Shown: positions 25,177 through 35,411, numbered from the stretch's first letter. The stretch is 64,000 nt of DNA from Flectobacillus roseus (GCF_030056665.1 NZ_JASHIG010000004.1); one strand, 5' to 3'. Notes: a model not told the origin generated them from the letters alone. Numbers and translations: made by a program.

Positions 25177-26430
25177 TTAATCGACTTTAATTCCACCTTT
25201 GAGTACCATTTTCACCTTTCTAATGGCTTTAATATCTTGCAAAGGATTTCCCTCTACCACGACAATATCCGCTAAATTCCCAGCCTTGATTCTACCAAGT
25301 TCTTTTAATTTAAAGACATCTGCATTGATAGACGTACTCGAACGCAATACATCCAATGGCTTCATCCCATATTCTACCATCAATTCTAATTCCCGTGCGT
25401 TATCGCCATGATTAAACACGCCGACGTCGCCTCCCATACAAGTTTTCACGCCTGATTCTAAAGCCTGCTTGAAAGCTTTACGCTTAGTCACTATACGCTC
25501 TGGTTCGGGATCCTGTCCTTTTTTCCACCCTCTATATTGCGAAATAGCGTCACCAGCAGCCAAAGTTGGACAAAAACATACATCGTGTTGTTTCATCAAG
25601 GCAAAAACCTCTGGCGTAGCATTATCGCCATGTTCAATGGTCTTGACACCTGCCATTACGGCTCTGCGAATACCTTCTGCTGTAGAAGCATGGGCCACTA
25701 CGTCCCGTCCTGAACTGCGGGCTATATCAACCACCATTTTGAGCTCTGATTCTAAAAAAGTAGGCTGAGCATCTTTAAATAAACCCCATCGGTAATCGGC
25801 ATATACCTTCACGACATCGGCTCCTTTCCCAATTTGAGTACGCACAGCTTTTGCCAAATTATCAACACCATCAGCCTCTTCAGCTCCTTGTATTACTGAT
25901 ACATCTGACTGAAATCCTTTGGGCCCGTAGCTTCCTGTAGCTACGAGCGCTCGACCTGCAACAAGCATACGAGGCCCCTGAATGACACCCTTTTCAATAG
26001 ATTGTTTCAATCCTACATCATCATAATCAGCGCCTTCTGAACCTAAATCTCTCACCGTAGTAAAACCTGCTAATAAAGTTTTGCGAGCGTGGTTGCCAGC
26101 CCGCAAAATACGCTCAGCGCGTGATTCTCGTAGTACTTGGTCATCCCAAGTAACTTCATTGTAGGGATGTAACAGTAAGTGAGAATGCCCCTCTATGAGT
26201 CCAGGAAGCAATGTACAATTGGGCAAATCAATGATTTCGGTATTAGATGGCACTTTTAAAGTGGCTCCAACTGCTTCTATTCGTTGATTATGCACTAATA
26301 CTTGCCAATTTGCTTGAAGATTTTCACCATCAAAAACCTGTTGAGGTTTTAGTAAAATCCATTTTTCTTGTGCCATTGACTGTAATCCCGCCGCAAGTAT
26401 GAATCCAGAGAGTAAAACTTTTTTTAACAT
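25177..26430 (-). CDS. Exported metal-dependent amidohydrolase
   Basis: The 417-residue protein has a signal peptide (LLSGFILAAGLQSMAQ) and the amidohydrolase TIM barrel: metal ligands in EGHSHLLL, a bridging-lysine candidate in GADVVKVYADY, His residues in VVAHASTAEGI and TIEHGDNAT, and Asp in CMGGDVGVFNHG. The C-terminal LKELGRIKAGNLADIVVVEGNPL is the classic urease/imidazolonepropionase-type closing strand block. Closest relatives are the Xaa-Pro dipeptidase/imidazolonepropionase-like exported enzymes, so a dipeptide or cyclic amide is a likely substrate. It acts in the periplasm. Confidence 0.9.
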   Translation of the reverse strand: MLKKVLLSGFILAAGLQSMAQEKWILLKPQQVFDGENLQANWQVLVHNQRIEAVGATLKVPSNTEIIDLPNCTLLPGLIEGHSHLLLHPYNEVTWDDQVLRESRAERILRAGNHARKTLLAGFTTVRDLGSEGADYDDVGLKQSIEKGVIQGPRMLVAGRALVATGSYGPKGFQSDVSVIQGAEEADGVDNLAKAVRTQIGKGADVVKVYADYRWGLFKDAQPTFLESELKMVVDIARSSGRDVVAHASTAEGIRRAVMAGVKTIEHGDNATPEVFALMKQHDVCFCPTLAAGDAISQYRGWKKGQDPEPERIVTKRKAFKQALESGVKTCMGGDVGVFNHGDNARELELMVEYGMKPLDVLRSSTSINADVFKLKELGRIKAGNLADIVVVEGNPLQDIKAIRKVKMVLKGGIKVD

Positions 26431-26602
26431 ATTTGAATTATATAACTCTAATCAATACAAGGCGAATCAAATCAATTAGAGCTTTTAGTTTGATGAATGT
26501 AAGAAGTATTCGCCTCAGGTAAAATTGCCTTCACTGTAAATGTAAAAATTCTCCATTAAAAACTCATCTTTCCATAAAGGTGATATGTGATGATATAGCA
26601 AC

Positions 26603-26630
26603 AAAAAAGCCACTTCTTTCGAAGTGGCTT
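26603..26630 (-). terminator. Terminator of the 1571-residue protein gene
   Basis: AAGCCACTTC-TTTC-GAAGTGGCTT, followed in minus sense by a T-run. Confidence 0.85.
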
Positions 26631-26637
26631 AATAATT

Positions 26638-29600
26638 TTAGAATCCATCTTTGGCTTCCTCTTTTTTCTTTTCTACTTTTTTAGTTTTATCATCACCTTG
26701 AGCGACCTTTTTCTGCTTAGTTTCTTTCACTCGATAAGCTTCCATAAAGCGTTCTACAAAGGCTAGCTTTTCCTCGGCTCCAACGCCTAAGAAAATATAG
26801 GAGTTCTTACCACTACCTTTTTTCACACCTTTTGCCTTGGCAGCTACAGCATTGTTGAATTCTGCATCTGATGAAATTACGCCCATTTCGCCTTTGATAT
26901 AGCCCAAAAAGTACCATGTATCTTCGTTTGGCGCTAAATACAAATAGAACTCATCTCCCTCATTGGTTTTACGAATTTCTAGATACCCATCTACTTCCGA
27001 GTTAATATCTGTTCCGCCTATACTTGCCAAGCTCAGTTTTCCTGTTGAATAAAACGCCGATTGTTGATCCGAATAGCGTAGATTAACCTTAGAAAATACT
27101 AATGAGGTATTCAACTTAGAATTGATGGTATGCACAGGGACGTGTTCGTTTTTCAAACGACGTTCGATTGACTCTACGGCTTTGTGACCGACCAAATTTG
27201 CCAGTTTTGACATCAAGCGTTCTTTATCTTCAGGTTCGTCGGCACTACCATTATCTCTAGAGTCCAAGTTGATTTTAACAATTTTGTCTGATAATGCTTT
27301 TAGTACTTCCGAAGGCATCGGGAAATTGACTAATAGCATTTGATCAAATTTATATTTGCTACTATCTATTCGAATATCCGCAAAACCTGCTCCTTGAATA
27401 TAGTTATTTGGGATAAAGAAATTGAAGGCACCTTCCAAATTCAAAGTTTTCTTGGCATCATCATAGATATAGCGATTGGCTTCGTAGGATTTATCGGTTT
27501 CTTCTGTGCCTATTTCAAACTTTGATGATTTGGCAACATCTCTGAATTTACCATTTACGACAAAAATATTTTCGTCTTTGGCATCTGTTTTTTCAGATAA
27601 GAAAGTCGTGTAAAGTCCCGTAGAAGCTGTTCGGAAATGTAAACCAGCTAACAATTGCGTATTGATATCGCTTTTTAATTCTGGCTGTACATCTAGCGTT
27701 AGATTGTTGGTGCTATTGCCTTTGTAGGGAATCCAACTAATTACATCTGAGCGTCCTTTAGTTTCTGGTTTAATAAAACCTTCCATTTTAAGATTCTTCT
27801 CCGAGGCTGTTAAAATTACATCGCCTTTGTAAAGAATTTTTGACGAAAGATGGAATTTATCTTTCTCATCTACTGTCGCTTTGGCTGTAGTCGTAATAGC
27901 TTTTACCTTTTTATTTTTACGGTCGTCAGCACCAATTTCTTTGAAAGTAAAGTTTCCAATCTTCAGATTCAGTGTATCACCGACCAAGTTCGGGAAGCGA
28001 TAAATGGCGTCTCCTTCAAAAGCATTTCTCGATAAAATTCGAATATTGCCTCCAACAAGTTTGTGATAGCTCGTGAGCGTATCGATTTCGAGTTTGGCAT
28101 TGTAGAAAGTCTTCATTTCGGCATCGCGACGAATTGATACTTGGCCTTGGTCTGGAATAATTTTAGCATCAGCAGACTTAATAAAAGGCACGCCACTAAT
28201 ATTCAATGATTGTTTTTCGATTTCGTAAAGTGCTCCCGACCCATTGAATGTTAAGCCCTCTTGAGATGGCTCGATTGAAGTAAAGGTTGATGTTTTAACA
28301 TCGCCTTTCATCGTAATATTTTTCTTATTAATATCCCATTCCGCACTATTGATAGAAGTACGATAGGCTGTATAAGGGAAATACATACTTGTAGAATCTT
28401 CGAGCTTGAGTACGGCAGGAGTTTTGATATTTACTTTACCTGTAGTCAAGTTGAAATACACATTCATATGCTTACCAAACAAGGCAGGCTTAGCCGCTTT
28501 TAGATTACTACCTACCATCAAGTTGGCTGGTTCGGCGGAGAACCCATCTTTTCCAAATTTGAAATTATCGGATTCGGTTTCGGAATCTTGGCGATGTACT
28601 TTACCAAAACCAAACATACCTGTCTGACGAACTAATAACTTACCTTCTAGTTTCGACGAAGCAGCATAAAATTCAAATGAATTTCCTTTGGTTTCAATCA
28701 ACATACTATCCACTTTGGGTTGCCACTTAAGCGAGTAGTTTTTAATGTCTACTTTGGTAAAATAAGCTTGACCGACAGGACCTTCATTGATTTTACCGAT
28801 GGTACCAGTAGCATTGACTGAGTCTTGCGTAAATACAGCCTCTTTAGCCTGAATTTGCGCTGTTAGGTGGTTGATTTCTCCAGCAGTATGTAAACCTCGC
28901 TTATCCATAATCAATGGTTCCTCAAACTTGATAAAGCTTTTGGTATTATAAAGCACATACTTACCCTCCGCCACTTTGTGACTAAACCCAAGGGTATTGT
29001 CTGGCATCGAAATCAGGGTTTCTTTAAAAGGTGGGAAAATACCATCTGAATAAAATGTTCCCACAAAGTCGATATCCTTGATATTTAAACTATCAAAATC
29101 AATGCTTGGTACTTTAAAATACACCTTTTTGTTATACGCCATTTGTCCACGATAGGCATGGTCGAAATAGGCGGTAACGCCCGTAGGAACCACCAATCGA
29201 GGATATTCAACCAGTCTTTGACGACCAGATTTGTTGTCGGGTTTGTTGATATAAATTGTACCCGACTCATACTTCAAATCACCTCCAACTTCGGTTCTGC
29301 CACGTTTGGCAAGCTCTTTTTGTGGCACAAAAGTAATAGAGTCAATCTTGTTTAGTTTGACACTAAATTCACCATAATTAAAGGATAAATCTTTTCCTCT
29401 AAATCTAAAATTACCTGTTTTTAACTCTCCACTAATCCCGAAGTTACGGTCCTTATTTACTTTGATAAGATTGTCATAAGGAGCCATGTACACATTTAGT
29501 GAATCCGACAAATAAAACTGCTTAACCCCTCTAATAATCAACTGATTGTCCTTTAAACTCAATGTTGCATTAGCTGTGGTATCTTTACTACTAGTTGCAT

Positions 29601-31353
29601 AAAGCGATGGGATTAATAAGTTATCATAGTCTCGTTTGGTATTTTGAACTGATAAGTAATGAGTTCCCTTTCTAGACAATTTGATAATTTCGACTTCAGG
29701 GTCATACTCGAAGTAACCCTTTTGCATCATTGCCAAAAATACAGGTTTGAGCGTAGCTAGGTCTTTGTTATAGGCTTTGGCTAATTCTGAAAGTTTTACG
29801 GTAGTCAAATTATTTTTTTTGACATAATTATTAACCACAGTCAATGGATTGAAACCGAAGGTTTCCGAAATTTTATTGAATCGCTCTGGATTAAAATAGT
29901 CAAATGATTCGAATAAGGCAGGCACTACATTTTTAGCAACGAGTATATAAAAGTCAACCTTATGGTCACGCAAACTCCAGCGCATAGCATCGGCTGTAAT
30001 TTCTAGTTTATGATAGCTATCAATATAACCCGCTTCCTTAAACCCACTTTCATCGACTTTACTTAGTCGCAAATTTTGCTGCAATCGGTCGTACGTTAGT
30101 TTTCCTAATGGATGATAAATAGAATCATTTTCGGCAAAATATCCTGTAAAGGAGGCCGCTGGTGAGGTAATTAAGGAATCTCCTATTATGAATTTTCTAC
30201 CCGAAATCTTGAAAGCTACCTTTCCTTCTTTTTTTACTACGATGGTGGTATACTTTTCCTGCAGAGATGAACTCAACACTGTATTGCCAGACAAGGCAAT
30301 ACCTCCTTTATATTCAAAATCAGCAGATTTCTTTAGCACTGCTTCATTCTTGAAAGACATAAAACGAGGAAAGGTTGACACTACATTTTTTGGGCGTTTT
30401 TTACTCTGAAACTCAAACATTCCTTTGATAGGATTCGCAAGCTTATCGGCATAGGTCAGCGTCGACGACTCGGCCTTTAATCGTGGATTACGAATATCCA
30501 TGCTATAGTTATCCAAAACGGCATATGCCTGTGGCAGTCCTACTGTTTCCCAAGAAAACTTTCCACCAGTACCGAGCAATACTCCATCTTTGATACCCAA
30601 TGTAGCATTAGTACCTATCAAAGTTGCCGAATCGCTGGCGGTAACAATAGAAAGGTTGATATTCTTAAAAACAATCGCTGGACCAGGATTGATAAACAAA
30701 GGAGCGGTTTCTTCTACAGGTGCTGGGGCTGCTCCATTGTTGCTTGGTGTTGGAGGAGCATCGTCCCAACCATCGTTATTTGAAGGAGTAGTAGTGGCTG
30801 CATTGCTGTTGGTTGGCGCAACAGCAGTTGTATTTGAAAGCTCTACTTTTTGGTCATTATATTGAAAGCTAATATTCCCATCCAACACATACAATTTGTT
30901 GTAATTGGTATAATACACCGCCTTATTACCAAATAGCAATTTCGAAATTTCTATCAAACGAAGGGTTGTCTTAGTATCGTTACTTTCAACTGATTTGCGT
31001 AGTGTTTCGAGAAAAGCATCCAATGTAGCTCCCGAAAGTTGACTAGTAGCTGAACCTGTCACCACAACATCAAATAGGTTTGAAAAGTGGGGTGGTTTGT
31101 ACCCTTTTTTGACCATAAAATTTGAAAGGCTCGCTATCTTGGTCTTTTGTGGACTAGCTAGTTTGTCGGAATTCCATAGTTTTTCAAAGCCCTTGGCTAT
31201 ACTTTCGGCTTGCGGATTACCCGATACACTCAGCACATTTTGGGCATCAGCCAAAAATTCCTCTGGCTTATCTGATAGTTTTAGACCTTGACCATAAGTT
31301 GTTACGGTAAAAAGTAAGCCCAGAACTAACAAAAAGTAAATTTTGAGTTTCAT
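26638..31353 (-). CDS. Very large exported protein of unknown function
   Basis: The gene codes for 1571 residues with a signal peptide (YFLLVLGLLFTVTTYGQ). A helical N-terminal part (to about 170) is followed by a short Asn/Pro/Ala-rich linker (about 185-215, with APAPVEETAP). More than 1200 residues of repeating beta-strand segments come next, with many GxxxF/Y and KxxxFxF strands such as GNFRFRGKDLSFNYGEFSVKLN. The C-terminus is Lys/Glu rich. Strand-rich repeats suggest a long beta-helix, beta-jellyroll or OstA/AsmA-like scaffold in the periplasm or on the surface. No TonB, peptidase or T9SS tail is evident. I do not recognise a family; it seems to be a conserved Cytophagales hypothetical protein (memory, unverified). 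Confidence 0.85.
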   Translation of the reverse strand: MKLKIYFLLVLGLLFTVTTYGQGLKLSDKPEEFLADAQNVLSVSGNPQAESIAKGFEKLWNSDKLASPQKTKIASLSNFMVKKGYKPPHFSNLFDVVVTGSATSQLSGATLDAFLETLRKSVESNDTKTTLRLIEISKLLFGNKAVYYTNYNKLYVLDGNISFQYNDQKVELSNTTAVAPTNSNAATTTPSNNDGWDDAPPTPSNNGAAPAPVEETAPLFINPGPAIVFKNINLSIVTASDSATLIGTNATLGIKDGVLLGTGGKFSWETVGLPQAYAVLDNYSMDIRNPRLKAESSTLTYADKLANPIKGMFEFQSKKRPKNVVSTFPRFMSFKNEAVLKKSADFEYKGGIALSGNTVLSSSLQEKYTTIVVKKEGKVAFKISGRKFIIGDSLITSPAASFTGYFAENDSIYHPLGKLTYDRLQQNLRLSKVDESGFKEAGYIDSYHKLEITADAMRWSLRDHKVDFYILVAKNVVPALFESFDYFNPERFNKISETFGFNPLTVVNNYVKKNNLTTVKLSELAKAYNKDLATLKPVFLAMMQKGYFEYDPEVEIIKLSRKGTHYLSVQNTKRDYDNLLIPSLYATSSKDTTANATLSLKDNQLIIRGVKQFYLSDSLNVYMAPYDNLIKVNKDRNFGISGELKTGNFRFRGKDLSFNYGEFSVKLNKIDSITFVPQKELAKRGRTEVGGDLKYESGTIYINKPDNKSGRQRLVEYPRLVVPTGVTAYFDHAYRGQMAYNKKVYFKVPSIDFDSLNIKDIDFVGTFYSDGIFPPFKETLISMPDNTLGFSHKVAEGKYVLYNTKSFIKFEEPLIMDKRGLHTAGEINHLTAQIQAKEAVFTQDSVNATGTIGKINEGPVGQAYFTKVDIKNYSLKWQPKVDSMLIETKGNSFEFYAASSKLEGKLLVRQTGMFGFGKVHRQDSETESDNFKFGKDGFSAEPANLMVGSNLKAAKPALFGKHMNVYFNLTTGKVNIKTPAVLKLEDSTSMYFPYTAYRTSINSAEWDINKKNITMKGDVKTSTFTSIEPSQEGLTFNGSGALYEIEKQSLNISGVPFIKSADAKIIPDQGQVSIRRDAEMKTFYNAKLEIDTLTSYHKLVGGNIRILSRNAFEGDAIYRFPNLVGDTLNLKIGNFTFKEIGADDRKNKKVKAITTTAKATVDEKDKFHLSSKILYKGDVILTASEKNLKMEGFIKPETKGRSDVISWIPYKGNSTNNLTLDVQPELKSDINTQLLAGLHFRTASTGLYTTFLSEKTDAKDENIFVVNGKFRDVAKSSKFEIGTEETDKSYEANRYIYDDAKKTLNLEGAFNFFIPNNYIQGAGFADIRIDSSKYKFDQMLLVNFPMPSEVLKALSDKIVKINLDSRDNGSADEPEDKERLMSKLANLVGHKAVESIERRLKNEHVPVHTINSKLNTSLVFSKVNLRYSDQQSAFYSTGKLSLASIGGTDINSEVDGYLEIRKTNEGDEFYLYLAPNEDTWYFLGYIKGEMGVISSDAEFNNAVAAKAKGVKKGSGKNSYIFLGVGAEEKLAFVERFMEAYRVKETKQKKVAQGDDKTKKVEKKKEEAKDGF

Positions 31354-31437
31354 GGATAGTATTTTTTAGTGTTAGAGTGATTTGGAGAATTTTCTCCGAA
31401 ACCATAGGATGTTCTGGTAAAAATAACGACTTTTTCG

Positions 31438-31445
31438 CAAAGGTA
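31438..31445 (-). promoter_or_regulatory. Candidate -7 element (TACCTTTG) for the 1571-residue protein
   Basis: Minus-strand TACCTTTGC fits TAnnTTTG, about 85 nt before the ATG at 31353; -33 not clear. Confidence 0.4.
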
Positions 31446-31709
31446 TTGCCAAGTCCGTGGATTACACAGCTTTTCGCTAAAGGACTTTGTCTTGTAATGA
31501 AAAAGGGACTTTTCGTCGAATTTTGCTTACCTTGTCTTCCTAAAAAGTTAATTTTGATAAAGTTTTTAGCTCAATCTTATATTGTCAGAACTTGGGCATT
31601 TTCACGCAAGACAATGCTTTTTTAAGAAAGACAAAAAATAAATCCTTTCGGTTGTACCGAAAACCCGAAACCAAAACATTATTTATCATTCATTTTAATA
31701 TTACACTTC

Positions 31710-32945
31710 ATGAAAAAATTAGTAAGCCTTTTGTGCTTTCTCGGCTGGGCATTTGTAAGCCTAGGTCAAAATAGCGATAAACCTTATGTTGTAATGGTTT
31801 CGTTCGACGGATTCCGCCATGACTATGTTCAGAAATACCCTGTAAAACATCTTAAAAATTTCATTAAAAAAGGTGCCGCTGCTGAGGTAATGCTGCCTTC
31901 GTATCCAAGCAAAACCTTTCCTAATCATTATACTTTGGTGACAGGCTTGTATCCAGACCATCATGGTTTGATCGATAATACCTTCTATGATGCGGGTCGC
32001 GATACCTTTTACTCGATTCGTCAGCGTGATAAGGTAGAAGACCCTTATTATTATGGTGGTTTGCCTATTTGGCAATTGGTTCAACAAAATGGAATGAAAG
32101 CTGCTTCCTATTTCTGGGTAGGCTCCGAAGCCCCAATTGGTGGTCAATATCCAAGCTATTATCATCGTTTCGACGACAAAGTACCTCATCCAAAGCGTGT
32201 TCAAGCGGTATTTGATTGGTTGAATTTACCAGAAGCCGATCGTCCGCACCTGATGACGATTTATTTCTCGATGGTCGATACACAAGGACATGAATATGGC
32301 CCTAATGCACCTGAAACCGAAGCTGCGGTGATGGAAGCAGACAGTTTGGTAGGTATGTTGATGAATGGATTAAAGAAAATTAAATTGCCTGTAAATATTA
32401 TCCTTACCGCCGACCACGGTATGTACGAAATGCAAAACCGTCCAGAGACGTTTATCATTGCCGATGATTTCTTGGAAGGGTTGAACAAACAAGATTTCCT
32501 TTTTGTAAATAATAGCACTCACGGTAATATTTTCTTGAAAAATAAAGACAAAGCCGACGAAATATTCAATGCGATTGCTGCAAAGGAAAAGCATTTTAAG
32601 ATTTATAAAAAAGCAGATATTCCCGAAAAATTACATTTCAATACCAATGCTCGTATTGGTGATATGCTATTGGTGGTAGAACCAGGTTATGGCTTTTACA
32701 ACAAAGAATCTCTTGCTAAAAAACCTGAAAAACGTAAAGTTTGGGGCGTACACGGATTCGACCCAACTGCTTGTCCAGAAATGGGTGCGATTTTTTATGC
32801 TAACGGTCCGAATATCAAGAAAGGGGTAAAAATTCCGACTTTCCAAAATATCCATGTATATCCATTTATTGCACAGCTTTTAGGCATTAGCACTCCTCCA
32901 ATCGACGGAGACCCAAAAGTTTTAGAAGGGATTATTAAGAAGTAA
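31710..32945 (+). CDS. Exported nucleotide pyrophosphatase/phosphodiesterase (alkaline phosphatase superfamily)
   Basis: The 411-residue protein has a signal peptide (MKKLVSLLCFLGWAFVSLGQ) and the NPP pattern: VMVSFDGFRHDYV with a metal Asp, the nucleophile Thr in PSKTFPNHYTLVTG, LYPDHHGLIDN, the metal site in YFSMVDTQGHEYGP, and TADHGM. NPP enzymes cleave phosphodiesters or pyrophosphates, such as nucleotides and phospholipid headgroups, outside the cytoplasm. The gene is transcribed divergently from the large protein, with a strong terminator behind it. Confidence 0.93.
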   Translation: MKKLVSLLCFLGWAFVSLGQNSDKPYVVMVSFDGFRHDYVQKYPVKHLKNFIKKGAAAEVMLPSYPSKTFPNHYTLVTGLYPDHHGLIDNTFYDAGRDTFYSIRQRDKVEDPYYYGGLPIWQLVQQNGMKAASYFWVGSEAPIGGQYPSYYHRFDDKVPHPKRVQAVFDWLNLPEADRPHLMTIYFSMVDTQGHEYGPNAPETEAAVMEADSLVGMLMNGLKKIKLPVNIILTADHGMYEMQNRPETFIIADDFLEGLNKQDFLFVNNSTHGNIFLKNKDKADEIFNAIAAKEKHFKIYKKADIPEKLHFNTNARIGDMLLVVEPGYGFYNKESLAKKPEKRKVWGVHGFDPTACPEMGAIFYANGPNIKKGVKIPTFQNIHVYPFIAQLLGISTPPIDGDPKVLEGIIKK

Positions 32946-32990
32946 ATGCAGTAATTTTCGTGTAGAGGGAATAGCGTCTTTCTCTAAACT

Positions 32991-33041
32991 AAGGTTCTGT
33001 ATTGGTAGAAATCTTGACCTACCAATACAGAACCTTTTTGT
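32991..33041 (+). terminator. Terminator of the NPP gene
   Basis: An 18-bp perfect stem (AAGGTTCTGTATTGGTAG and its complement at 33019-33036) followed by TTTTT. Confidence 0.9.
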
Positions 33042-33132
33042 TTTCAGAGCATTAATATTCTTTGATACTAAAAGACCCCAATGTTCGTTCAAACTCAAAC
33101 CATTTTCTTCTATACATTCACTTAAATAGTTT

Positions 33133-33975
33133 ATGAAAACACTTATTGTTGAAGGAGGAGGCATGAGAGGCGTGTACTCTGCGGGCGTTCTACAAGCATT
33201 TCAAGAGCAGGGTTATAATCCATATAGTCTGTATATCGGCATTTCGGCGGGTTCTTGTAATATTTCTTCTTTTCTAGCACAGCAACAACATCGAGACTAT
33301 AGGTCTTATTCTTGGCTGATGAGTAGCAAAAACTTCATTTCTATTAAAAACGTATTACAAGGCAAAAGCTTTATGAATTTGGATTGGTTGTGGGAGGTAA
33401 ACCAAAAATATAATCCAATTGATGTCGACGCTGCATTTTCTTATTTGAGTCAAAACAGTAAAAAGTTTCTAGCAGTGGTTTCTAATTTAGAAATTGGTTT
33501 ACCAGACTATATTCAACCATCTATTGTTAATTGGATGGAAGTACTGAAAGCTTCCTGTGCCATTCCAGTCTTCTATAAAAATAAGATTTTGATAGAGGGT
33601 ACCCAATATGTAGATGGAGGACTTACAGACCCACTCCCTATTAAAAAAGCTATTGAAATGGGCGCAACCGAAATTTTGGTTATACGTAGTCAAGAGTTTT
33701 CCTATGTAAAAAAGCAAAGTTTTAAAACCATTATTGGCAGTAAATTCTTTGCAAAGCATAAAGCCCTCAAGCAATTAATGTTAAGTCACCCTACTGTTTA
33801 CAATGCTCAAGTTGAAGCGTTAAGAGCCAATTATAAGAACGTTAAAATACACGAAATTTGTCCGAAAGAGTTGAGAATGGGCGGGCTTACCAAAGATAAA
33901 TCTTTGATTGAATATACTTATCAACAAGGTATCAAAGATGGTATGAGGTATTTACTAGAGCAAAAGGTGATATAA
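33133..33975 (+). CDS. Patatin-like phospholipase
   Basis: This 280-residue protein has the oxyanion loop EGGGMRGVYSAGVLQ, the nucleophile elbow GISAGS with Ser38, and the dyad Asp161 in YVDGGLTDPLP. These are the three marks of a patatin-type serine lipase/acyl hydrolase. No signal peptide is visible, so it is likely cytosolic or peripheral to the membrane, as for YjjU-type proteins. The start at ATG 33133 leaves the oxyanion loop very close to the N-terminus, as is normal in the family. Confidence 0.94.
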   Translation: MKTLIVEGGGMRGVYSAGVLQAFQEQGYNPYSLYIGISAGSCNISSFLAQQQHRDYRSYSWLMSSKNFISIKNVLQGKSFMNLDWLWEVNQKYNPIDVDAAFSYLSQNSKKFLAVVSNLEIGLPDYIQPSIVNWMEVLKASCAIPVFYKNKILIEGTQYVDGGLTDPLPIKKAIEMGATEILVIRSQEFSYVKKQSFKTIIGSKFFAKHKALKQLMLSHPTVYNAQVEALRANYKNVKIHEICPKELRMGGLTKDKSLIEYTYQQGIKDGMRYLLEQKVI

Positions 33976-34110
33976 TTGCTGTACTTTATCTTGCAAAATC
34001 ATCATTTTATATGGGTAACTAACTAAAGCATTGTGTCTCCAGCAATTTAGATACCGAAACATGAGTTATTCCGAATTTTTAGGATTGGGATTATTCTCCA
34101 AGTTTTTATC

Positions 34111-34149
34111 AAAAAAGCGGTCGAAAAATATGTTTTCGACCGCTTTTTT
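34111..34149. repeat. GCGGTCGAAAA hairpin, copy 2
   Basis: AAAAAAGCGGTCGAAAA (34111-34127) and TTTTCGACCGCTTTTTT (34133-34149), 17-bp perfect stem with a 5-nt loop; terminator-like in both directions. Confidence 0.9.
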
Positions 34150-34180
34150 GATGCTACTATGCTAGATATAACTTGGCTTA

Positions 34181-34199
34181 AGACGCAATCATTGCGTCT
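34181..34199. repeat. AGACGCAAT palindrome, copy 1
   Basis: AGACGCAAT-C-ATTGCGTCT, 9-bp perfect arms, 32 bp after the GCGGTCGAAAA hairpin. Confidence 0.85.
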
Positions 34200-34307
34200 C
34201 TACTGCTAGAATACAAATTTTTACATAATCACTCAACCACTCATTCACTAAATCGCTAAATTCGGGATGACTCATGTTTGATACTATATTCATAATGACA
34301 CCTTTTT

Positions 34308-34327
34308 AGACGCAAGGCATTGCGTCT
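34308..34327. repeat. AGACGCAA palindrome, copy 2
   Basis: AGACGCAA-GGCA-TTGCGTCT, 8-bp arms; like copy 1 it is followed by CTA and a CTGC/CAGC stretch. Confidence 0.8.
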
Positions 34328-34452
34328 CTACAGCTATCATGTAAATCTTAGCCTAATCCACTCGATTTTGACTTTGGGATTACAGAAATGTAATAAATCT
34401 ACATTTTGTACTACACATCCGCAATCAAACATCCACAATCCGCAATAACAAA

Positions 34453-35289
34453 TTACTCTCTTTCAAAAACAACTGAAGCCCAGTTGTTTTTGGTATCAAA
34501 AAAGGTCTTTTTCAAACCCGCTTCGTTAGCTACTTGCTCAATATCTGTGATGTCATGCTCGTAAAAACCACTTACCACCAAATAAGCTTTTGGTAACATA
34601 AACGTCACATATTTCGGAATATCACGCATTAAAATATTACGATTGATATTCGCCAATACGATGTCATACAAATCTGCAGGTTCGTCGTCGATGGTTCCTT
34701 GTCTTACCACTACACCTTCGCAGTGGTTCAACTCCACGTTCTCGCGCGAGTTTTCGGCAGCCCATTCTTCAATATCAAAAGCCGACACATAGCTAGCGCC
34801 TAATTTGGCTGCCATAATCGCCAAAATACCCGTTCCACAACCGACATCAAGTACTTTTTTGCCCTGATGCTCCTCTGCCAATTGTGAGCCTTGTATACCC
34901 AAAACCATCGAAGTAGTTTCGTGGTGTCCAGTGCCAAACGACATTTTAGGATTAATTACAATATCAAAGCGGTGTTGGTCGTCTGGTTCGTGGAAGCTAG
35001 CACGCACACGTACCAAACCATTTACGCTGATTGGCTCATAACTTTTTTCCCACTCCTCATTCCAGTTTTTCTTTTCGAGCGTGCTATAGCTATAACTAAT
35101 AGGAGTCATGGCTAAGTATCTTTCCATAATTTCGTCAACGGTTTCTTCCGAAAACAAATCTTCTGTGATATAGGCATTCAAGCCATAGCTTTCTTCGGTA
35201 AAAGTTTCGAAACCGATTTCGCCAAGCTCGGCCATAAAAATATCTGCAAATTCTGGATTTACAGTGAGTTTCAGTTCTATATAGTTCAT
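34453..35289 (-). CDS. prmA: Ribosomal protein L11 methyltransferase
   Basis: The 278-residue enzyme methylates L11 on amino groups using SAM. The N-terminal substrate-recognition domain (about 1-80) is followed by the methyltransferase fold with MSFGTGHHETTSMVL, the SAM motif DVGCGTGILAIMAAKLGA and ANINRNIL in place of the NPPY block. The length is normal for the Bacteroidota version. A -7-like TACCTTTG lies at 35335-35342. Confidence 0.96.
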   Translation of the reverse strand: MNYIELKLTVNPEFADIFMAELGEIGFETFTEESYGLNAYITEDLFSEETVDEIMERYLAMTPISYSYSTLEKKNWNEEWEKSYEPISVNGLVRVRASFHEPDDQHRFDIVINPKMSFGTGHHETTSMVLGIQGSQLAEEHQGKKVLDVGCGTGILAIMAAKLGASYVSAFDIEEWAAENSRENVELNHCEGVVVRQGTIDDEPADLYDIVLANINRNILMRDIPKYVTFMLPKAYLVVSGFYEHDITDIEQVANEAGLKKTFFDTKNNWASVVFERE

Positions 35290-35334
35290 TACGATATGAT
35301 GAAAATACGTCTGATTTGACGTTTCAATTTTTTA

Positions 35335-35342
35335 CAAAGGTA
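35335..35342 (-). promoter_or_regulatory. Candidate -7 element (TACCTTTG) for prmA
   Basis: Minus strand, about 46 nt before the prmA ATG; fits TAnnTTTG, -33 not clear. Confidence 0.45.
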
Positions 35343-35385
35343 GTGGTTTTTAGAAAATCGCAGGTGCTCCAAAGCCCATAACAAC

Positions 35386-35411
35386 AAAAAAGCCTCCCGA
35401 AGGAGGCTTTT
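35386..35411 (-). terminator. Terminator of the second ECF sigma gene
   Basis: AAAAAGCCTCC-CGAA-GGAGGCTTTT, a tetraloop hairpin with T-run in minus sense. Confidence 0.85.

Larger units (their letters stand above)
33976..34452. other. Repeat-rich gap between patatin and prmA
   Basis: It carries the GCGGTCGAAAA hairpin copy 2 and two AGACGCAAT-type palindromes. The rest is AT-rich with no coding potential. Confidence 0.7.

Noticed and set aside
31761..32855. Antisense open frames on the minus strand of the NPP gene
   Set aside because: They only mirror the codon use of the true gene and show no protein family features.
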